A stretch of 64,000 nt of DNA, taken from assembly GCA_031292385.1 (NCBI GenBank), contig JARLHE010000011.1:1-64000 (forward strand), read 5' to 3'. This document shows, one piece after another, positions 32,721 through 40,808 of the stretch. Within the stretch, counting starts at the first letter, position 1. Every line of letters begins with the position of its first letter. The notes under the pieces were generated by a model that was not told the origin of the DNA, searched no databases, and was given only the letters and a program-made list of their open reading frames with translations. Both the position numbers and the translations under genes were made by a program. This DNA comes from Oligoflexia bacterium (GTDB lineage: Bacteria > Bdellovibrionota > UBA1018).

Positions 32721-32783
32721 GTGTTACAGCCCATAAAGGCAGGCGAATGTGTATTTTTTGACCCAGGCGGAATTATCCAATGA
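32721..32783 (+). CDS. Possible 20-codon ORF with strong SD
   Basis: GTG at 32721 is preceded by AAGGAG at 32707-32712 and opens a 20-codon frame reading LQPIKAGECVFFDPGGIIQ after the start, ending TGA 32781-32783. The peptide resembles the beginning of a cyclic-nucleotide-binding domain (the KAGE-x-V-F-F pattern), so it may be a degenerate gene start or a short peptide. It is divergent from the lipoprotein promoter. Confidence 0.3.
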   Translation: MLQPIKAGECVFFDPGGIIQ

Positions 32784-32836
32784 GTCATGAAAATAAAAAG
32801 TATGGAATAAAAAGCAACCAAGAAGGGCGACGGCCA

Positions 32837-32853
32837 GCGAGGTCAGGCCTCGC
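32837..32853 (-). terminator. Weak hairpin after ilvE
   Basis: On the minus strand GCGAGG/CCTCGC form a 6-bp stem around a 5-nt loop, about 30 bp after the ilvE stop. A T-run (TTTTTA) lies about 20 nt further downstream. It may serve as a terminator, though the T-run is too distant for a classical one. Confidence 0.35.
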
Positions 32854-32881
32854 CGGCATTGCCAGAGTCTCAAGGTTGAAA

Positions 32882-33835
32882 TCAGATCGAAGTGAGCCAG
32901 TTTTTGCCGTATTCGGGCAGTTCGCCACGAACCATGGCCTGGTAGTCGCGCTGGAGCATCGAGGCGATCGGGCCCGGTTTTCCGGCATTCGCGCCATTGC
33001 CGATGGTGCGCCCGTCGATTTCGCGGACGGGCGTGATTTCCGCGGCCGTTCCGCTCAAGAAGACTTCGTCCGCGCACCAGAGCTCGTCGCGGGTGAAGCG
33101 GGTTTCTTTGAGCGGGATTTTCTTGTTTTCGAAGTAACGGATGATCGTGTCGCGAGTGATGCCGTTCAAGATCGAGGTGAGAGGGGTTGTCTTCACGATG
33201 CCGTTTTTCACCATGAACAGATTCTCGCCCGAGCCTTCGGTGAGGAATCCTTCGGTGTCGAGCAGCAAGGCTTCGTCATAGCCCGCACCGAGCGCTTCGC
33301 GCTTGGCAAGCACGCCGGTCACGTATTGGCCGGTGATCTTGCCTTTGGTCATGGAGGAATTGACGTGCGGTCGGATGAAGCTCGAGACCTTCAGGCGCGC
33401 GCCGTTCGAGGCGCCCAGGTAGCTGCCCCATTCCCAGCAGAGGATGGCGACGTCGATTGGCGGGTTAGCGCCCGGGTTGACCCCCAGCGGACCGTCGGCG
33501 GTGTAAATGATCGGGCGGATGTAGCATTCTTCGAAGTGATTGGCCCGGCAGGCTTCAAGCGCGGCCTGGACGAGCTGCTCACTGCTGTAGGGCAATTTCA
33601 AATCCAGGATCTTGGCGCTTTCAACGAGGCGGTCCATATGTTCCACCAAGCGGAAAACGGCGCCTCCGCCGTTTTTCTGCTTATAGGCGCGGATGCCTTC
33701 GAATGCGCCGACGCCGTAATGCAGTCCGTGAGTGAACAAACTGATACGGGCTTCTGACTCCGGAAGGATCTTGCCGTTGAACCAAACTTTTTCGCCGCGA
33801 CGGCTGGTTGGATGTGCCACAGGTGCGTTTGCCAT
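32882..33835 (-). CDS. ilvE: Branched-chain amino-acid aminotransferase
   Basis: A fold-type IV PLP enzyme that makes leucine, isoleucine and valine from the 2-oxo acids. The 317 residues contain ISLFTHGLHYGVGAFEGIRAY, HMDRLVESAKIL, IRPIIYTADGPLGV, the PLP lysine in MTKGKITGQYVTG, and EALLLDTEGFLTEGSGENLFMV with SILNGITRDTII. The C-terminal VFLSGTAAEITPVREIDGR is family-standard. It is the last gene of the minus-strand run mutL-miaA-ppsR-ilvE, 20 bp after ppsR, and has GAGGT before its ATG. The next gene downstream is the propeller lipoprotein about 270 bp away, behind a weak hairpin. Confidence 0.95.
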   Translation of the reverse strand: MANAPVAHPTSRRGEKVWFNGKILPESEARISLFTHGLHYGVGAFEGIRAYKQKNGGGAVFRLVEHMDRLVESAKILDLKLPYSSEQLVQAALEACRANHFEECYIRPIIYTADGPLGVNPGANPPIDVAILCWEWGSYLGASNGARLKVSSFIRPHVNSSMTKGKITGQYVTGVLAKREALGAGYDEALLLDTEGFLTEGSGENLFMVKNGIVKTTPLTSILNGITRDTIIRYFENKKIPLKETRFTRDELWCADEVFLSGTAAEITPVREIDGRTIGNGANAGKPGPIASMLQRDYQAMVRGELPEYGKNWLTSI

Positions 33836-33855
33836 AAATACCTCAGTTTAATTTA

Positions 33856-34800
33856 TTAGGACTTACCGCTTTCCGGCACTGGAGGCAAGTTCCCCATCAT
33901 ATGAACCGGAGTTAGTCGCCTCGATGCCATTAATTTAATGATTTCGGAGGCGGTTTCTTCCAAAGCTTTGCCGGTGACGTTAAACACCGGCCATTTGCGG
34001 TTGCTTCGGAAAAGCTCGTTTGCGTATTCGATTTCTTGATTCACTTTATCGGGATCGGCGTATTCGCCGCCGCGGTCATGTCCCAGCCGCTCCAGGCGGT
34101 TGCGACGAATGACGGCCAGATCCTCGGGGTCGATGGTCAGGGCGATGACGCGCCGCTGCTCCACCTCGAAGACCTCTTTGGGAACCCCGAAGCCCTGAAT
34201 GAGCGGAATATTCGCCACTTTCCAGCCCTGATGCGAAAGATACATCGAGAGCGGCGTTTTGGAGGTCCGAGAGATTCCCAGGATGACGATATCGGCTTTG
34301 TTCAAGCCCGTGAGGTCTCGGCCGTCGTCGTGTTGGATGGTGTATTCCATCGCTTCGATTCTTTTGAAATACTCTTCGTTTACGTCGTGAAGCAGGCCGG
34401 CGATCGATTTCGGCTCGTAGCCGAAGTGGCCGGCAAGCCCCATCAAAAGCGGTCCCAGCAAGTCCACGCAGGGAATATCTTTTTCGCGCGCCTTATTTAA
34501 TAAAAATGCCCGAAGCTGCGGCGAGACGATCGTGTAGATGACGAGATCGCGCTTGTTACCGGCGTCATCGCAAATGGCCTCGATTTGGGCTTCGTTCCGA
34601 ACGTTCTTATAGCGGGTGAAATGAACGTTCCGGCCGCTGAACTGCACCATCGCGGCCTTGGTCATTTGAGCGGCAGTCTCTCCGGTTCCGTCCGAGACGA
34701 TGATAATCCGATGCTCCGAGTTCACGCCCGCGTCTTTAGAGGACTTTGCCGATAGGCCGGCGGCTGAAGCTTTTTTAGATGGAATCAAAACCATAGGCAC
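33856..34800 (-). CDS. ppsR: Pyruvate,phosphate dikinase / PEP synthase regulatory protein
   Basis: A bifunctional kinase-phosphorylase (PSRP/DUF299 family) that controls PEP synthase or PPDK by ADP-dependent phosphorylation. The 314 residues include IIIVSDGTGETAAQMTKAA near the start, FTRYKNVRNEAQIEAIC and DLLGPLLMGLAGHFGYEP. The nucleotide-binding segment is ADIVILGISRTSKTPLSMYLSHQGWKVANIPLI, followed by YADPDKVNQEIEYANELFRSNRKWPVFNVTGKALEE. The first 28 residues are low-complexity and the true start could be 34800 or 34794. No ppsA or ppdK gene is in the window, so the target lies elsewhere. It is 21 bp after the miaA stop, in the mutL-miaA run. Confidence 0.93.
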   Translation of the reverse strand: MPMVLIPSKKASAAGLSAKSSKDAGVNSEHRIIIVSDGTGETAAQMTKAAMVQFSGRNVHFTRYKNVRNEAQIEAICDDAGNKRDLVIYTIVSPQLRAFLLNKAREKDIPCVDLLGPLLMGLAGHFGYEPKSIAGLLHDVNEEYFKRIEAMEYTIQHDDGRDLTGLNKADIVILGISRTSKTPLSMYLSHQGWKVANIPLIQGFGVPKEVFEVEQRRVIALTIDPEDLAVIRRNRLERLGHDRGGEYADPDKVNQEIEYANELFRSNRKWPVFNVTGKALEETASEIIKLMASRRLTPVHMMGNLPPVPESGKS

Positions 34801-34821
34801 GAGAGTGTTGCATGATTTATT

Positions 34822-35772
34822 TCATCCGTAAACAGCCTGCCAGGCTTGAAGGAGCGAGTCGCGGTCGCGATCGAGCTCAAACCAGATTGCATTTTTTGCC
34901 TGGCCTCGGAACCAGGTCCGTTGCTTTTTTACAAGCTGCCGGGTCGCGAGCGCGATTTCGTCCACCAGTCCGTCCGTGCCGGCGCGCATATGCCGGCCGG
35001 CCGGGGCGCGGCCTTCGAGAAACGCCACGGTCTCGCGATAGCCGACGGCTTCCAAAGGGCGGGCGCCGGGAAAACGCGAAAGCAGCGCGCGTGTTTCCTC
35101 AATAAGGCCTGTTTGAACCATGATGCGGGCGCGAGCGTCGATCCGGGCAAAAAGCTCTGGGTTGGGGCGGTCCATGATCCAAAGGGCGAAGCGCGGGTCA
35201 GCGCTTTTCGCCTTGATTGCTTGCGCGGCTTCGAGCTCGGAAGGGGTCTTGCCGCTCATCCGAATCAATTCAACCGCCCGGACCAGCCGATAGTGGTCGT
35301 TGATGCCGATTCGCAAGGCCGAGGCAGGGTCGCGCTTTTCGAGCTCCTGAAAGAGTTCCGCGCAGGTGAGTTCATTGAGCGCTTTCCGGAGTTCCGGATC
35401 GCTTTCCGGCGCCTCCCATAGCCCGTAGAGCAACGCCTTCAGGTAAAACCCCGTGCCGCCCACGATGAGGGCGCGTTTTCCTCTCCGGGTGATATCGGCA
35501 ATGGCCGCCTCGGCCTCTCGCTTGAAGTCGCCGGCGGTGAAGGCCTCGTTCGGATCGCGAATGTCGATCAGCTGGTGCGGGATTTGGGTTTGCTCGGCGC
35601 GCGAGGGCTTCGCGGTTCCGATATCCATATGGCGGTACACGAGCAGGCTATCGGCATTGACGATCTCGATGCCCTGCTTCCCGATCAGCTCCAGCGCGAG
35701 CGAGGTTTTACCGCTCGCCGTCGGGCCGGTCAGAACCGCGATCGATGGGGCTACACTTTTCTCTGAAACCAT
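34822..35772 (-). CDS. miaA: tRNA dimethylallyltransferase
   Basis: MiaA adds the dimethylallyl group to A37 of tRNAs that read UNN codons. The 316 residues begin with the P-loop IAVLTGPTASGKTSLALEL. They continue with VNADSLLVYRHMDIGTAKPS, VPHQ-type IPHQLIDIRDPNEAFTAGDF, the GTGFYLKALLYGLWEAP segment, INDHYRLVRAVELIRMSG and LEAVGYRETVAFLEGRA. The C-terminal ATRQLVKKQRTWFRG is typical. ATG 35772 lies inside the last codons of mutL, overlapping it by 22 bp, so coupled translation is likely. mutL-miaA adjacency is common in proteobacteria. Confidence 0.96.
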   Translation of the reverse strand: MVSEKSVAPSIAVLTGPTASGKTSLALELIGKQGIEIVNADSLLVYRHMDIGTAKPSRAEQTQIPHQLIDIRDPNEAFTAGDFKREAEAAIADITRRGKRALIVGGTGFYLKALLYGLWEAPESDPELRKALNELTCAELFQELEKRDPASALRIGINDHYRLVRAVELIRMSGKTPSELEAAQAIKAKSADPRFALWIMDRPNPELFARIDARARIMVQTGLIEETRALLSRFPGARPLEAVGYRETVAFLEGRAPAGRHMRAGTDGLVDEIALATRQLVKKQRTWFRGQAKNAIWFELDRDRDSLLQAWQAVYG

Positions 35773-37613
35773 TCCTCGACCCGGCTTTTGGGGATTCGCA
35801 CCACGGTAGGCCGGCCATGCGGGCAATTCCAAGGATGTTCGCATCGAAAAAGCTGTTCGACGATTTCCAAGGCTTCCAGGGTCTCCAAGCGATCGCCGGC
35901 GCGAACGGCGGAGTGGCAGGCCTCGCTCGCGAGCTTTTCGAAAAGCTTTTCATCGACCAGGAGCTTTCTCCAGTCCGGACTCGGCTCGTCCACTTCGATC
36001 GCGATGAGCCGATCGATGAGATTTTTGAGGCGTATCCGCAGTTCCGCCGACCCCCATTCGGCCGGGATGGTTCTAAAAAGCAGCGTATCCTCGCCGAAGA
36101 TTTCGGTTTCAAACCCCAAGGCGGCTAAAAATTCGAGTCGAGGCTCAAGCGTTGCCCGGTCTTCGGCCAGAAATCGGATCGCTTCCGGAATTAACAGCGC
36201 CTGAGAGGATCCGGCGGAGCCGCTGGCCCCCCGCGCGGCGTTGAGAGCGCGGTGTCTCAGGAGCTCGTAACGAATCCGCTCATGGGCGGCATGCTGATCG
36301 ATCAAGGCCAGTTCCTCGCCGAGATCGTACATAAGGTAAGTGTTGAAAAACGCGCCCACATAGCGGTCCCGGGTGAGGCCGTGCGTGTCGGCGTAGTCGA
36401 GGGTTTGCTCGGCCTGTTGCGTCTGTAGCGCCGATTGCGCGGCCCAGCTTGGCGTGAGCTGCAAAGGGGCCTGTGCGGACGGAGCGAAAAACGAATCGCG
36501 CGCCTGCCATCCCGTATATCCTGAGCTTGAACCCGCGGCGGGTTGCCAGGGAGTCGGGCTTTCGTGCTTCTCGGATCCCGGAACAAAGCCCGGAGCGCCG
36601 TTGTTGCGAATCATTTCCGAGAGCAGGCTTTCGACCGCATGAAAGACCTGGCGGCTATTGAGAAAGCGGACTTCCGTTTTCGTGGGATGCACGTTGACAT
36701 CGATTTCGGCGGTCGGAACGTCGATATAAACCGCGACCGAGGGAAATTGGCCTGGCAAAAGGGCTTGTTTAAAAGATGTGAGAATCGCCTGTTGGAGCAT
36801 GCGGTCGCGGATCGCCCGGCCGTTGACGACTTGAACTAGGCGTTTGGTCGAATGCGAGCTCATGCCTTGGAGCCAGTGCGCGCGTATTTTTATGCCGTTC
36901 TTGGGCTCTTTGGTGATTGACGTCACCATCGGATAATCGCCCGACGCATCCGACAAAATGGTGCGTACGCGAGCCGATTCTTCTTGAGGGCGGAGGGTCA
37001 GGATGGCGCGGCCGTCGCTGATCAGTCGAAAACCGGTTTCGGGGCGCGCCAGCGCCAAGCGTTCGATCCACTCGCGAATCTGGGCCACTTCGGCGCTTTG
37101 CGCTTTCAGAAATTTAAGGCGTGCCGGAACCTGCGCGAAAAGGCCGCGCGCTTGCACGCGGGTGCCGTGAGGGGAGCCCAGGAAATGTCCGAAAGTGATC
37201 GAGCGCGCGGCCGGCTCGGCGATCATGGAGCGAATGGAGAGTGCGGCCGCGCTCTCCTCGTTTTTGGCGCGGGAGAGGAGTTCTACGTCCGCGACCGCCC
37301 CGATCGACGGGAGCGCTTCTCCGCGAAAACCCAAAGTGACGATGCGTTCGAGATCGTCCAGGGAGCTTAATTTGCTCGTCGCATGCCGGCGAATGCAGAT
37401 GACAAGATCTTCGGGGGCGATGCCATGCCCATTATCGGTGATTTCAATGAGGGATTTTCCGCCATCTTCGAGATTGACCGAAATCTCGGTCGCGCCCGCA
37501 TCGATCGAGTTTTCAATCAGCTCTTTGACAACGCTGGCTGGGCGTTCGATGACTTCGCCGGCGGCGATACGCTCTGCGACTTGTGGGGGTAAGACTTGGA
37601 CTTTTGCGCTCAT
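35751..37613 (-). CDS. mutL: DNA mismatch repair protein MutL (with endonuclease motif)
   Basis: MutL couples mismatch recognition by MutS to repair. The N-terminal GHKL ATPase shows VAERIAAGEVIERPASVVKELIENSIDAGAT, ITDNGHGI, and TLGFRGEALPSIG. The C-terminal domain carries DQHAAHERIRYE, the DQHA(X)2E(X)4E metal site of nicking-type MutL proteins, and the terminal region CEHPWNCPHGRPTVVR with the zinc-site Cys-His pattern. MutL of dam-containing E. coli lacks this site, so repair here is probably methyl-independent. ATG 37613 follows the family start MSAKVQVLPPQ. A linker of low complexity lies between the two domains (about 350-430). Confidence 0.96.
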   Translation of the reverse strand: MSAKVQVLPPQVAERIAAGEVIERPASVVKELIENSIDAGATEISVNLEDGGKSLIEITDNGHGIAPEDLVICIRRHATSKLSSLDDLERIVTLGFRGEALPSIGAVADVELLSRAKNEESAAALSIRSMIAEPAARSITFGHFLGSPHGTRVQARGLFAQVPARLKFLKAQSAEVAQIREWIERLALARPETGFRLISDGRAILTLRPQEESARVRTILSDASGDYPMVTSITKEPKNGIKIRAHWLQGMSSHSTKRLVQVVNGRAIRDRMLQQAILTSFKQALLPGQFPSVAVYIDVPTAEIDVNVHPTKTEVRFLNSRQVFHAVESLLSEMIRNNGAPGFVPGSEKHESPTPWQPAAGSSSGYTGWQARDSFFAPSAQAPLQLTPSWAAQSALQTQQAEQTLDYADTHGLTRDRYVGAFFNTYLMYDLGEELALIDQHAAHERIRYELLRHRALNAARGASGSAGSSQALLIPEAIRFLAEDRATLEPRLEFLAALGFETEIFGEDTLLFRTIPAEWGSAELRIRLKNLIDRLIAIEVDEPSPDWRKLLVDEKLFEKLASEACHSAVRAGDRLETLEALEIVEQLFRCEHPWNCPHGRPTVVRIPKSRVEEWFQRKV

Positions 37614-37742
37614 ATGAGTGGGTTTCGACTCAATCACGCGGGGAGCGTAAAAGCAAACCATGGAAAAAGCCGATCATTTTTGTCGACAGACAAGATTCGC
37701 GTCTCGTCGTTCGGCAGGCGCTAGCGCGACTCACGGCAGTTT

Positions 37743-38117
37743 TCAACCCGCAAGCCGCAGCCCTGCTTTCGCGAAGTGCCGGTAGTTCAAGTCGATCGCG
37801 ATCAGGGCGACTTGGTGATCGATGCAGTTCTGGGCGATGAGACAGTCCATCGAACGTGCTTTGAGGCCTTTTTTCAGAAGCGTGCGGCGCAGGTCGCCGG
37901 CGCGCTCCCAGAAGCCGGGTAGGATGTCGAGCTTCGGAAGCTCGGTGATCAATATCTTTGCCTCTTGGGTGAGGCCGGGGCCGCTCAAGATCTCGAAAAA
38001 AACAGGCGTGGGCATGACGAGAGTCCCGTCGCCCAGGGAGCCCTCGAGGATCAGGGCCTGTCTGCTTTCAACTCCTTTTGAATAATCGATCCATGCGCTC
38101 GTGTCGGCGGCGATCAC
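37743..38117 (-). CDS. vapC: PIN-domain ribonuclease toxin (VapC-type)
   Basis: 124 residues with the PIN fold. Acidic metal-site residues are Asp 5 (MIAADTSAWID), Glu 42 (VFFEILSG), Asp 91 (SMDCLIA) and Asp 109 (AIDLNYRHF), as in VapC toxins, which cleave tRNA or rRNA. The GTG start follows the antitoxin stop with no gap (TAA then GTG), so toxin translation is coupled to antitoxin. It is the second gene of a two-gene operon with an auto-regulatory-looking operator. The mobile or plasmid-derived nature is common for such pairs, but no other transfer sign is seen here. Confidence 0.88.
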   Translation of the reverse strand: MIAADTSAWIDYSKGVESRQALILEGSLGDGTLVMPTPVFFEILSGPGLTQEAKILITELPKLDILPGFWERAGDLRRTLLKKGLKARSMDCLIAQNCIDHQVALIAIDLNYRHFAKAGLRLAG

Positions 38118-38327
38118 TTACGCTTCCCGGTCTTCGCGGGCTTCGTTCAGGTCGATTTTCAGATCGAACTTCCCTTTAAGCTTCAGGAGCCGCTGATACG
38201 TGTTTTTTGCCGCGACCAGCTCAAGCCCCTTGCGGAGAGTAGGCGTGATTCCTTCGCCGCTCGCGTCGAGCGCGCGCTCCAGCAGGTCTTTGGGCAGCAT
38301 GACGGTGATTTTTTTCTCAGCGCTCAT
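38118..38327 (-). CDS. vapB: VapB-like antitoxin (RHH type)
   Basis: A 69-residue protein starting MSAEKKITVMLPKDLLERALDASGEG, the strand-helix-helix pattern of ribbon-helix-helix DNA-binding antitoxins. It ends with a charged tail that would wrap the toxin (FDLKIDLNEAREDRE). ATG 38327 is supported by a strong promoter whose -10 ends 6 nt before it. The in-frame upstream Met at 38363 would fall within the -35 box and is rejected. The predicted operator ATACGG-N20-CCGTAT spans the -10 and the start codon, which fits self-repression by the RHH dimer. Confidence 0.8.
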   Translation of the reverse strand: MSAEKKITVMLPKDLLERALDASGEGITPTLRKGLELVAAKNTYQRLLKLKGKFDLKIDLNEAREDREA

Positions 38328-38363
38328 ACGGTATCTATACCAGCATTGATGCCGTATTGTCAA
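38326..38363 (-). promoter_or_regulatory. Promoter and operator dyads of vapBC
   Basis: TTGACA (38363-38358), an 18-nt spacer and TATAGA (38339-38334) form a near-consensus promoter; the ATG begins 6 nt after the -10. Two nested dyads cover it: ATACGG/CCGTAT (38326-38331 and 38352-38357), and GGTAT-CT-ATACC (38330-38341) around the -10. Confidence 0.75.
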
Positions 38364-38368
38364 GTTGG

Positions 38369-39346
38369 CTACGCGCCCGCGACTTCAACGCGGTTTCGTC
38401 CGGCGTCTTTGGCGATATAGAGGGCTTTATCAGCGGCTTTGAGCAAGGTCTGGGCGGAGGTGACGCCGGCATGCATTTCGGCCACGCCCAGGCTGGTCGT
38501 GATCGGCAGGCGCTTGCCTTCGTAGATGAAGGCATGGGCTTCGATCGCCGCGCGGATCCGTTCGGCAAGCTCAGCGGCCGCTTTCGCCCCCGTCGCGGAA
38601 AGCAGGACCACGAATTCCTCGCCGCCGTAGCGGGCGAAAACGTCTTTCGGGCGCAAATGGCTGGAGCGGATCAAGGCGGTGAATTCTTTCAGGACGAAAT
38701 CGCCCGCGTCGTGCCCGTAAGTGTCGTTGACCTTTTTGAAGTGATCGAGATCGAAAAACAGGATTGAGAAATCGTTATGGAGCGCCTTGGCGCGCTTGAA
38801 CTCGGCCTCGAGCGCTTCGATTAAATAGCCTTTATTGTAAATGCGTGTCAGGGAATCGGTGTGCGCGGCCGAGCCCAGGTTCCCGTAAAAGAGGATCTCC
38901 AGCTCGCCGGCGGGAAGATATTTGAAGATGGAGTTGCCCATCTTGATCATATCTTCTTTTTCGAGCGGGCGGGTCGAGCCGGGTTCGAGCCGGACATCGT
39001 TGATGAACGTTCCGTTCGAGGATCCCAGGTCGGTCAAAGTGACCTTGCCCCCGATTTCCGCGATTTTGCCGTGTTTTCGAGAGATGCTTTGATCCGAAAC
39101 GACGATGTCGGCGGCTTGATCGCGGCCGATGATCATCTCGGGCTGGGTCAGAAAAAAGCGATGCCCCTGCGGTTGTCCTCGAATGATGATCAAGCAGGCC
39201 GCCTGCTCTTTGGCGCGAGCGAGTTCCTTTTTGAGGGTCTCTTGGTCGCCCGAAATGACGGCGGTCTTGTCGGAATCATCCACGTTTGGCGCGTTTGGCG
39301 CGTCGGACGAGTCCTGCGAGTTTGGGGGCGGCGGGGGGCAGACCAT
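38369..39346 (-). CDS. FHA-domain diguanylate cyclase (DgcB-like)
   Basis: 325 residues. A Pro-rich start and a helix precede the FHA domain at about 52-145 (IGRD at 73-76, SISRKH at 87-92, SSNGT at 109-113, the residues that bind phosphothreonine). A GGDEF domain follows from about 160 (DSLTRIYNKGYL, DLDHFKKVNDTYGHDAGD) with active site GGEEF at 241-245 and product-inhibition I-site RPKD at 232-235. It should make cyclic-di-GMP and be recruited to or controlled by a Ser/Thr kinase target. In Bdellovibrio bacteriovorus an FHA-GGDEF protein (DgcB) is needed for prey invasion; equivalence here is only by domain layout. It has its own leaderless promoter with a dyad in the spacer. Confidence 0.9.
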   Translation of the reverse strand: MVCPPPPPNSQDSSDAPNAPNVDDSDKTAVISGDQETLKKELARAKEQAACLIIIRGQPQGHRFFLTQPEMIIGRDQAADIVVSDQSISRKHGKIAEIGGKVTLTDLGSSNGTFINDVRLEPGSTRPLEKEDMIKMGNSIFKYLPAGELEILFYGNLGSAAHTDSLTRIYNKGYLIEALEAEFKRAKALHNDFSILFFDLDHFKKVNDTYGHDAGDFVLKEFTALIRSSHLRPKDVFARYGGEEFVVLLSATGAKAAAELAERIRAAIEAHAFIYEGKRLPITTSLGVAEMHAGVTSAQTLLKAADKALYIAKDAGRNRVEVAGA

Positions 39347-39353
39347 GAATCAA

Positions 39354-39382
39354 AGATTACGGGGGTCTATGAGACCCGTCAA
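39354..39382 (-). promoter_or_regulatory. Promoter with spacer dyad for the FHA-GGDEF gene
   Basis: TTGACG (minus, 39382-39377), a 17-nt spacer and TAATCT (39359-39354) lie 7 nt before the ATG at 39346. Within the spacer is the perfect dyad GGGTCT-ATG-AGACCC (39363-39377), placed between -35 and -10, typical of an operator. Confidence 0.5.
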
Positions 39383-39407
39383 GGTCGCTTCCGATATCTT
39401 CACGATT

Positions 39408-40808
39408 TTATTCGGTTTCCGTGCTTTGGTGGCGGCGCAGGCGATTGACCGGCGAGTTCTCGTCTTCTTCTTCGCTTTCCGGCGCCAGCGTTGCGGCACT
39501 CAGTGATTTGCGGATATAAACCTTGCCCTCTTCGACGCCGGGTTGGTCGTATGGGTTGACCCCCATCAAGGTTCCGGTCACCGAGGTGAGCACGCAGAAC
39601 GTGAAATAGAGGGCACCCATGTTTCGGGCGTCCAGACGATCGAGCTTGATGGAAAAATTGGGGCGGCGTTGGCGGGTGAGAACCAAAGACGTGGCTTCGT
39701 ATTCATACCGCATCAAATCGTAAAGGGTACGTCCCTCCAGGATTTTAAAGGCAGGCAGGTTGATCGGTGAGTTCGGGATGCGAACCGGATCATCTGCTTG
39801 ATCCACGGTGATAAAAGCGGTCACTTTGTCGTCCGGACCGTCCCGCAGGAGTTGCAGGATGCTGTGTTGGTCGGTCGGGCCCACGGCAGCAAGCGGAGTA
39901 TACCCTTTACCGTCTTTGCCCAGGCTCTCTCCCCAGAGCTGCACGAACCAGAGCCCGAATGAGCGGAGCCGGGTGGAGTAGGGCATGCAGACATGGACGG
40001 GGCGCCGTGCCCCGTGGCGGATCAGCTCATGAGCAAGAATGAAAATGGGATTCTTTTCGAGGGAACCCTTTTCGATGTGATCGCGAATCTGTTTCGCGCC
40101 TTGGAGAAAGTCCGTCACGGATAAGCCGCCGAGCGCGGCCGCGAAGAGTCCGACCGGTGAAAAGACGCTGAAGCGCCCGCCAATGGAGGGTGCGATGGGC
40201 AGACTCATGAGCTCGCGTTGCTTGGCGAAGGCGCGTAAATCGCCCTTCTCGGGATCGGTGATCGCCACGAGGTGCGTTTTAAGTCTTGCTTCCCCGAGCC
40301 AATCCATTGCCAGAAGCAGCTGCGACAGGGTTTCAAAGGTCGTTCCTGATTTCGTGACCGCGCAGACCAAGGTGCTGCTCGGCTGAAGCTCGGACAGGGT
40401 GGACTTCCACTCCAGCGGGTCCGGGCTTTCGCAAATGTGAAAACGAATGTCGTTGGCGCGTTTTTCGGGAAGGGCGTTGAGAAGGCTCAGGGGCCCGAGC
40501 GAGCTTCCGCCGATGCCCAGGAAAAGGCAGTCGGTGAATTGACCGGTCTTCAGGATTTTGGTGGCGAGCTCCTGGCATTCTTGCGCGGCCGAAATCCGCG
40601 GGTCGATCGGCGAATCGTAAAAACCGACCTCGCCGCTGGCGAAGCGTTGTTTCAGGGCGCTCCAAGCCGTATTTAACGCATGCGCGTCCACATGGCCGTT
40701 GCCGCCGCTGGGCATGCGGATGTTTGAATCTCCGGCGGGAACCGAGGAAAAATTGGTCCAGTCGATCGTGATCGGCGCCGAGCCGAGGCGGGAAGCGGTG
40801 ACGCTCAT
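39408..40808 (-). CDS. pgi: Glucose-6-phosphate isomerase
   Basis: The enzyme interconverts glucose 6-phosphate and fructose 6-phosphate. The 466 residues are a short Pgi (E. coli has 549). They contain TDCLFLGIGGSSLGPLSLLNAL, VCAVTKSGTTFETLSQLLLAM, the signature IAPSIGGRFSVFSPVGLFAAAL with the active-site Gly/Arg, and LWFVQLWGESLGKDGKGYTPL, then VGPTDQHSILQLLRDG with the catalytic His region. The C-terminal part after KVYIRKSL is charged and likely disordered. The first 30 residues are less conserved. The gene overlaps the preceding acyl-CoA dehydrogenase stop by 4 bp (ATGA). Confidence 0.93.
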   Translation of the reverse strand: MSVTASRLGSAPITIDWTNFSSVPAGDSNIRMPSGGNGHVDAHALNTAWSALKQRFASGEVGFYDSPIDPRISAAQECQELATKILKTGQFTDCLFLGIGGSSLGPLSLLNALPEKRANDIRFHICESPDPLEWKSTLSELQPSSTLVCAVTKSGTTFETLSQLLLAMDWLGEARLKTHLVAITDPEKGDLRAFAKQRELMSLPIAPSIGGRFSVFSPVGLFAAALGGLSVTDFLQGAKQIRDHIEKGSLEKNPIFILAHELIRHGARRPVHVCMPYSTRLRSFGLWFVQLWGESLGKDGKGYTPLAAVGPTDQHSILQLLRDGPDDKVTAFITVDQADDPVRIPNSPINLPAFKILEGRTLYDLMRYEYEATSLVLTRQRRPNFSIKLDRLDARNMGALYFTFCVLTSVTGTLMGVNPYDQPGVEEGKVYIRKSLSAATLAPESEEEDENSPVNRLRRHQSTETE

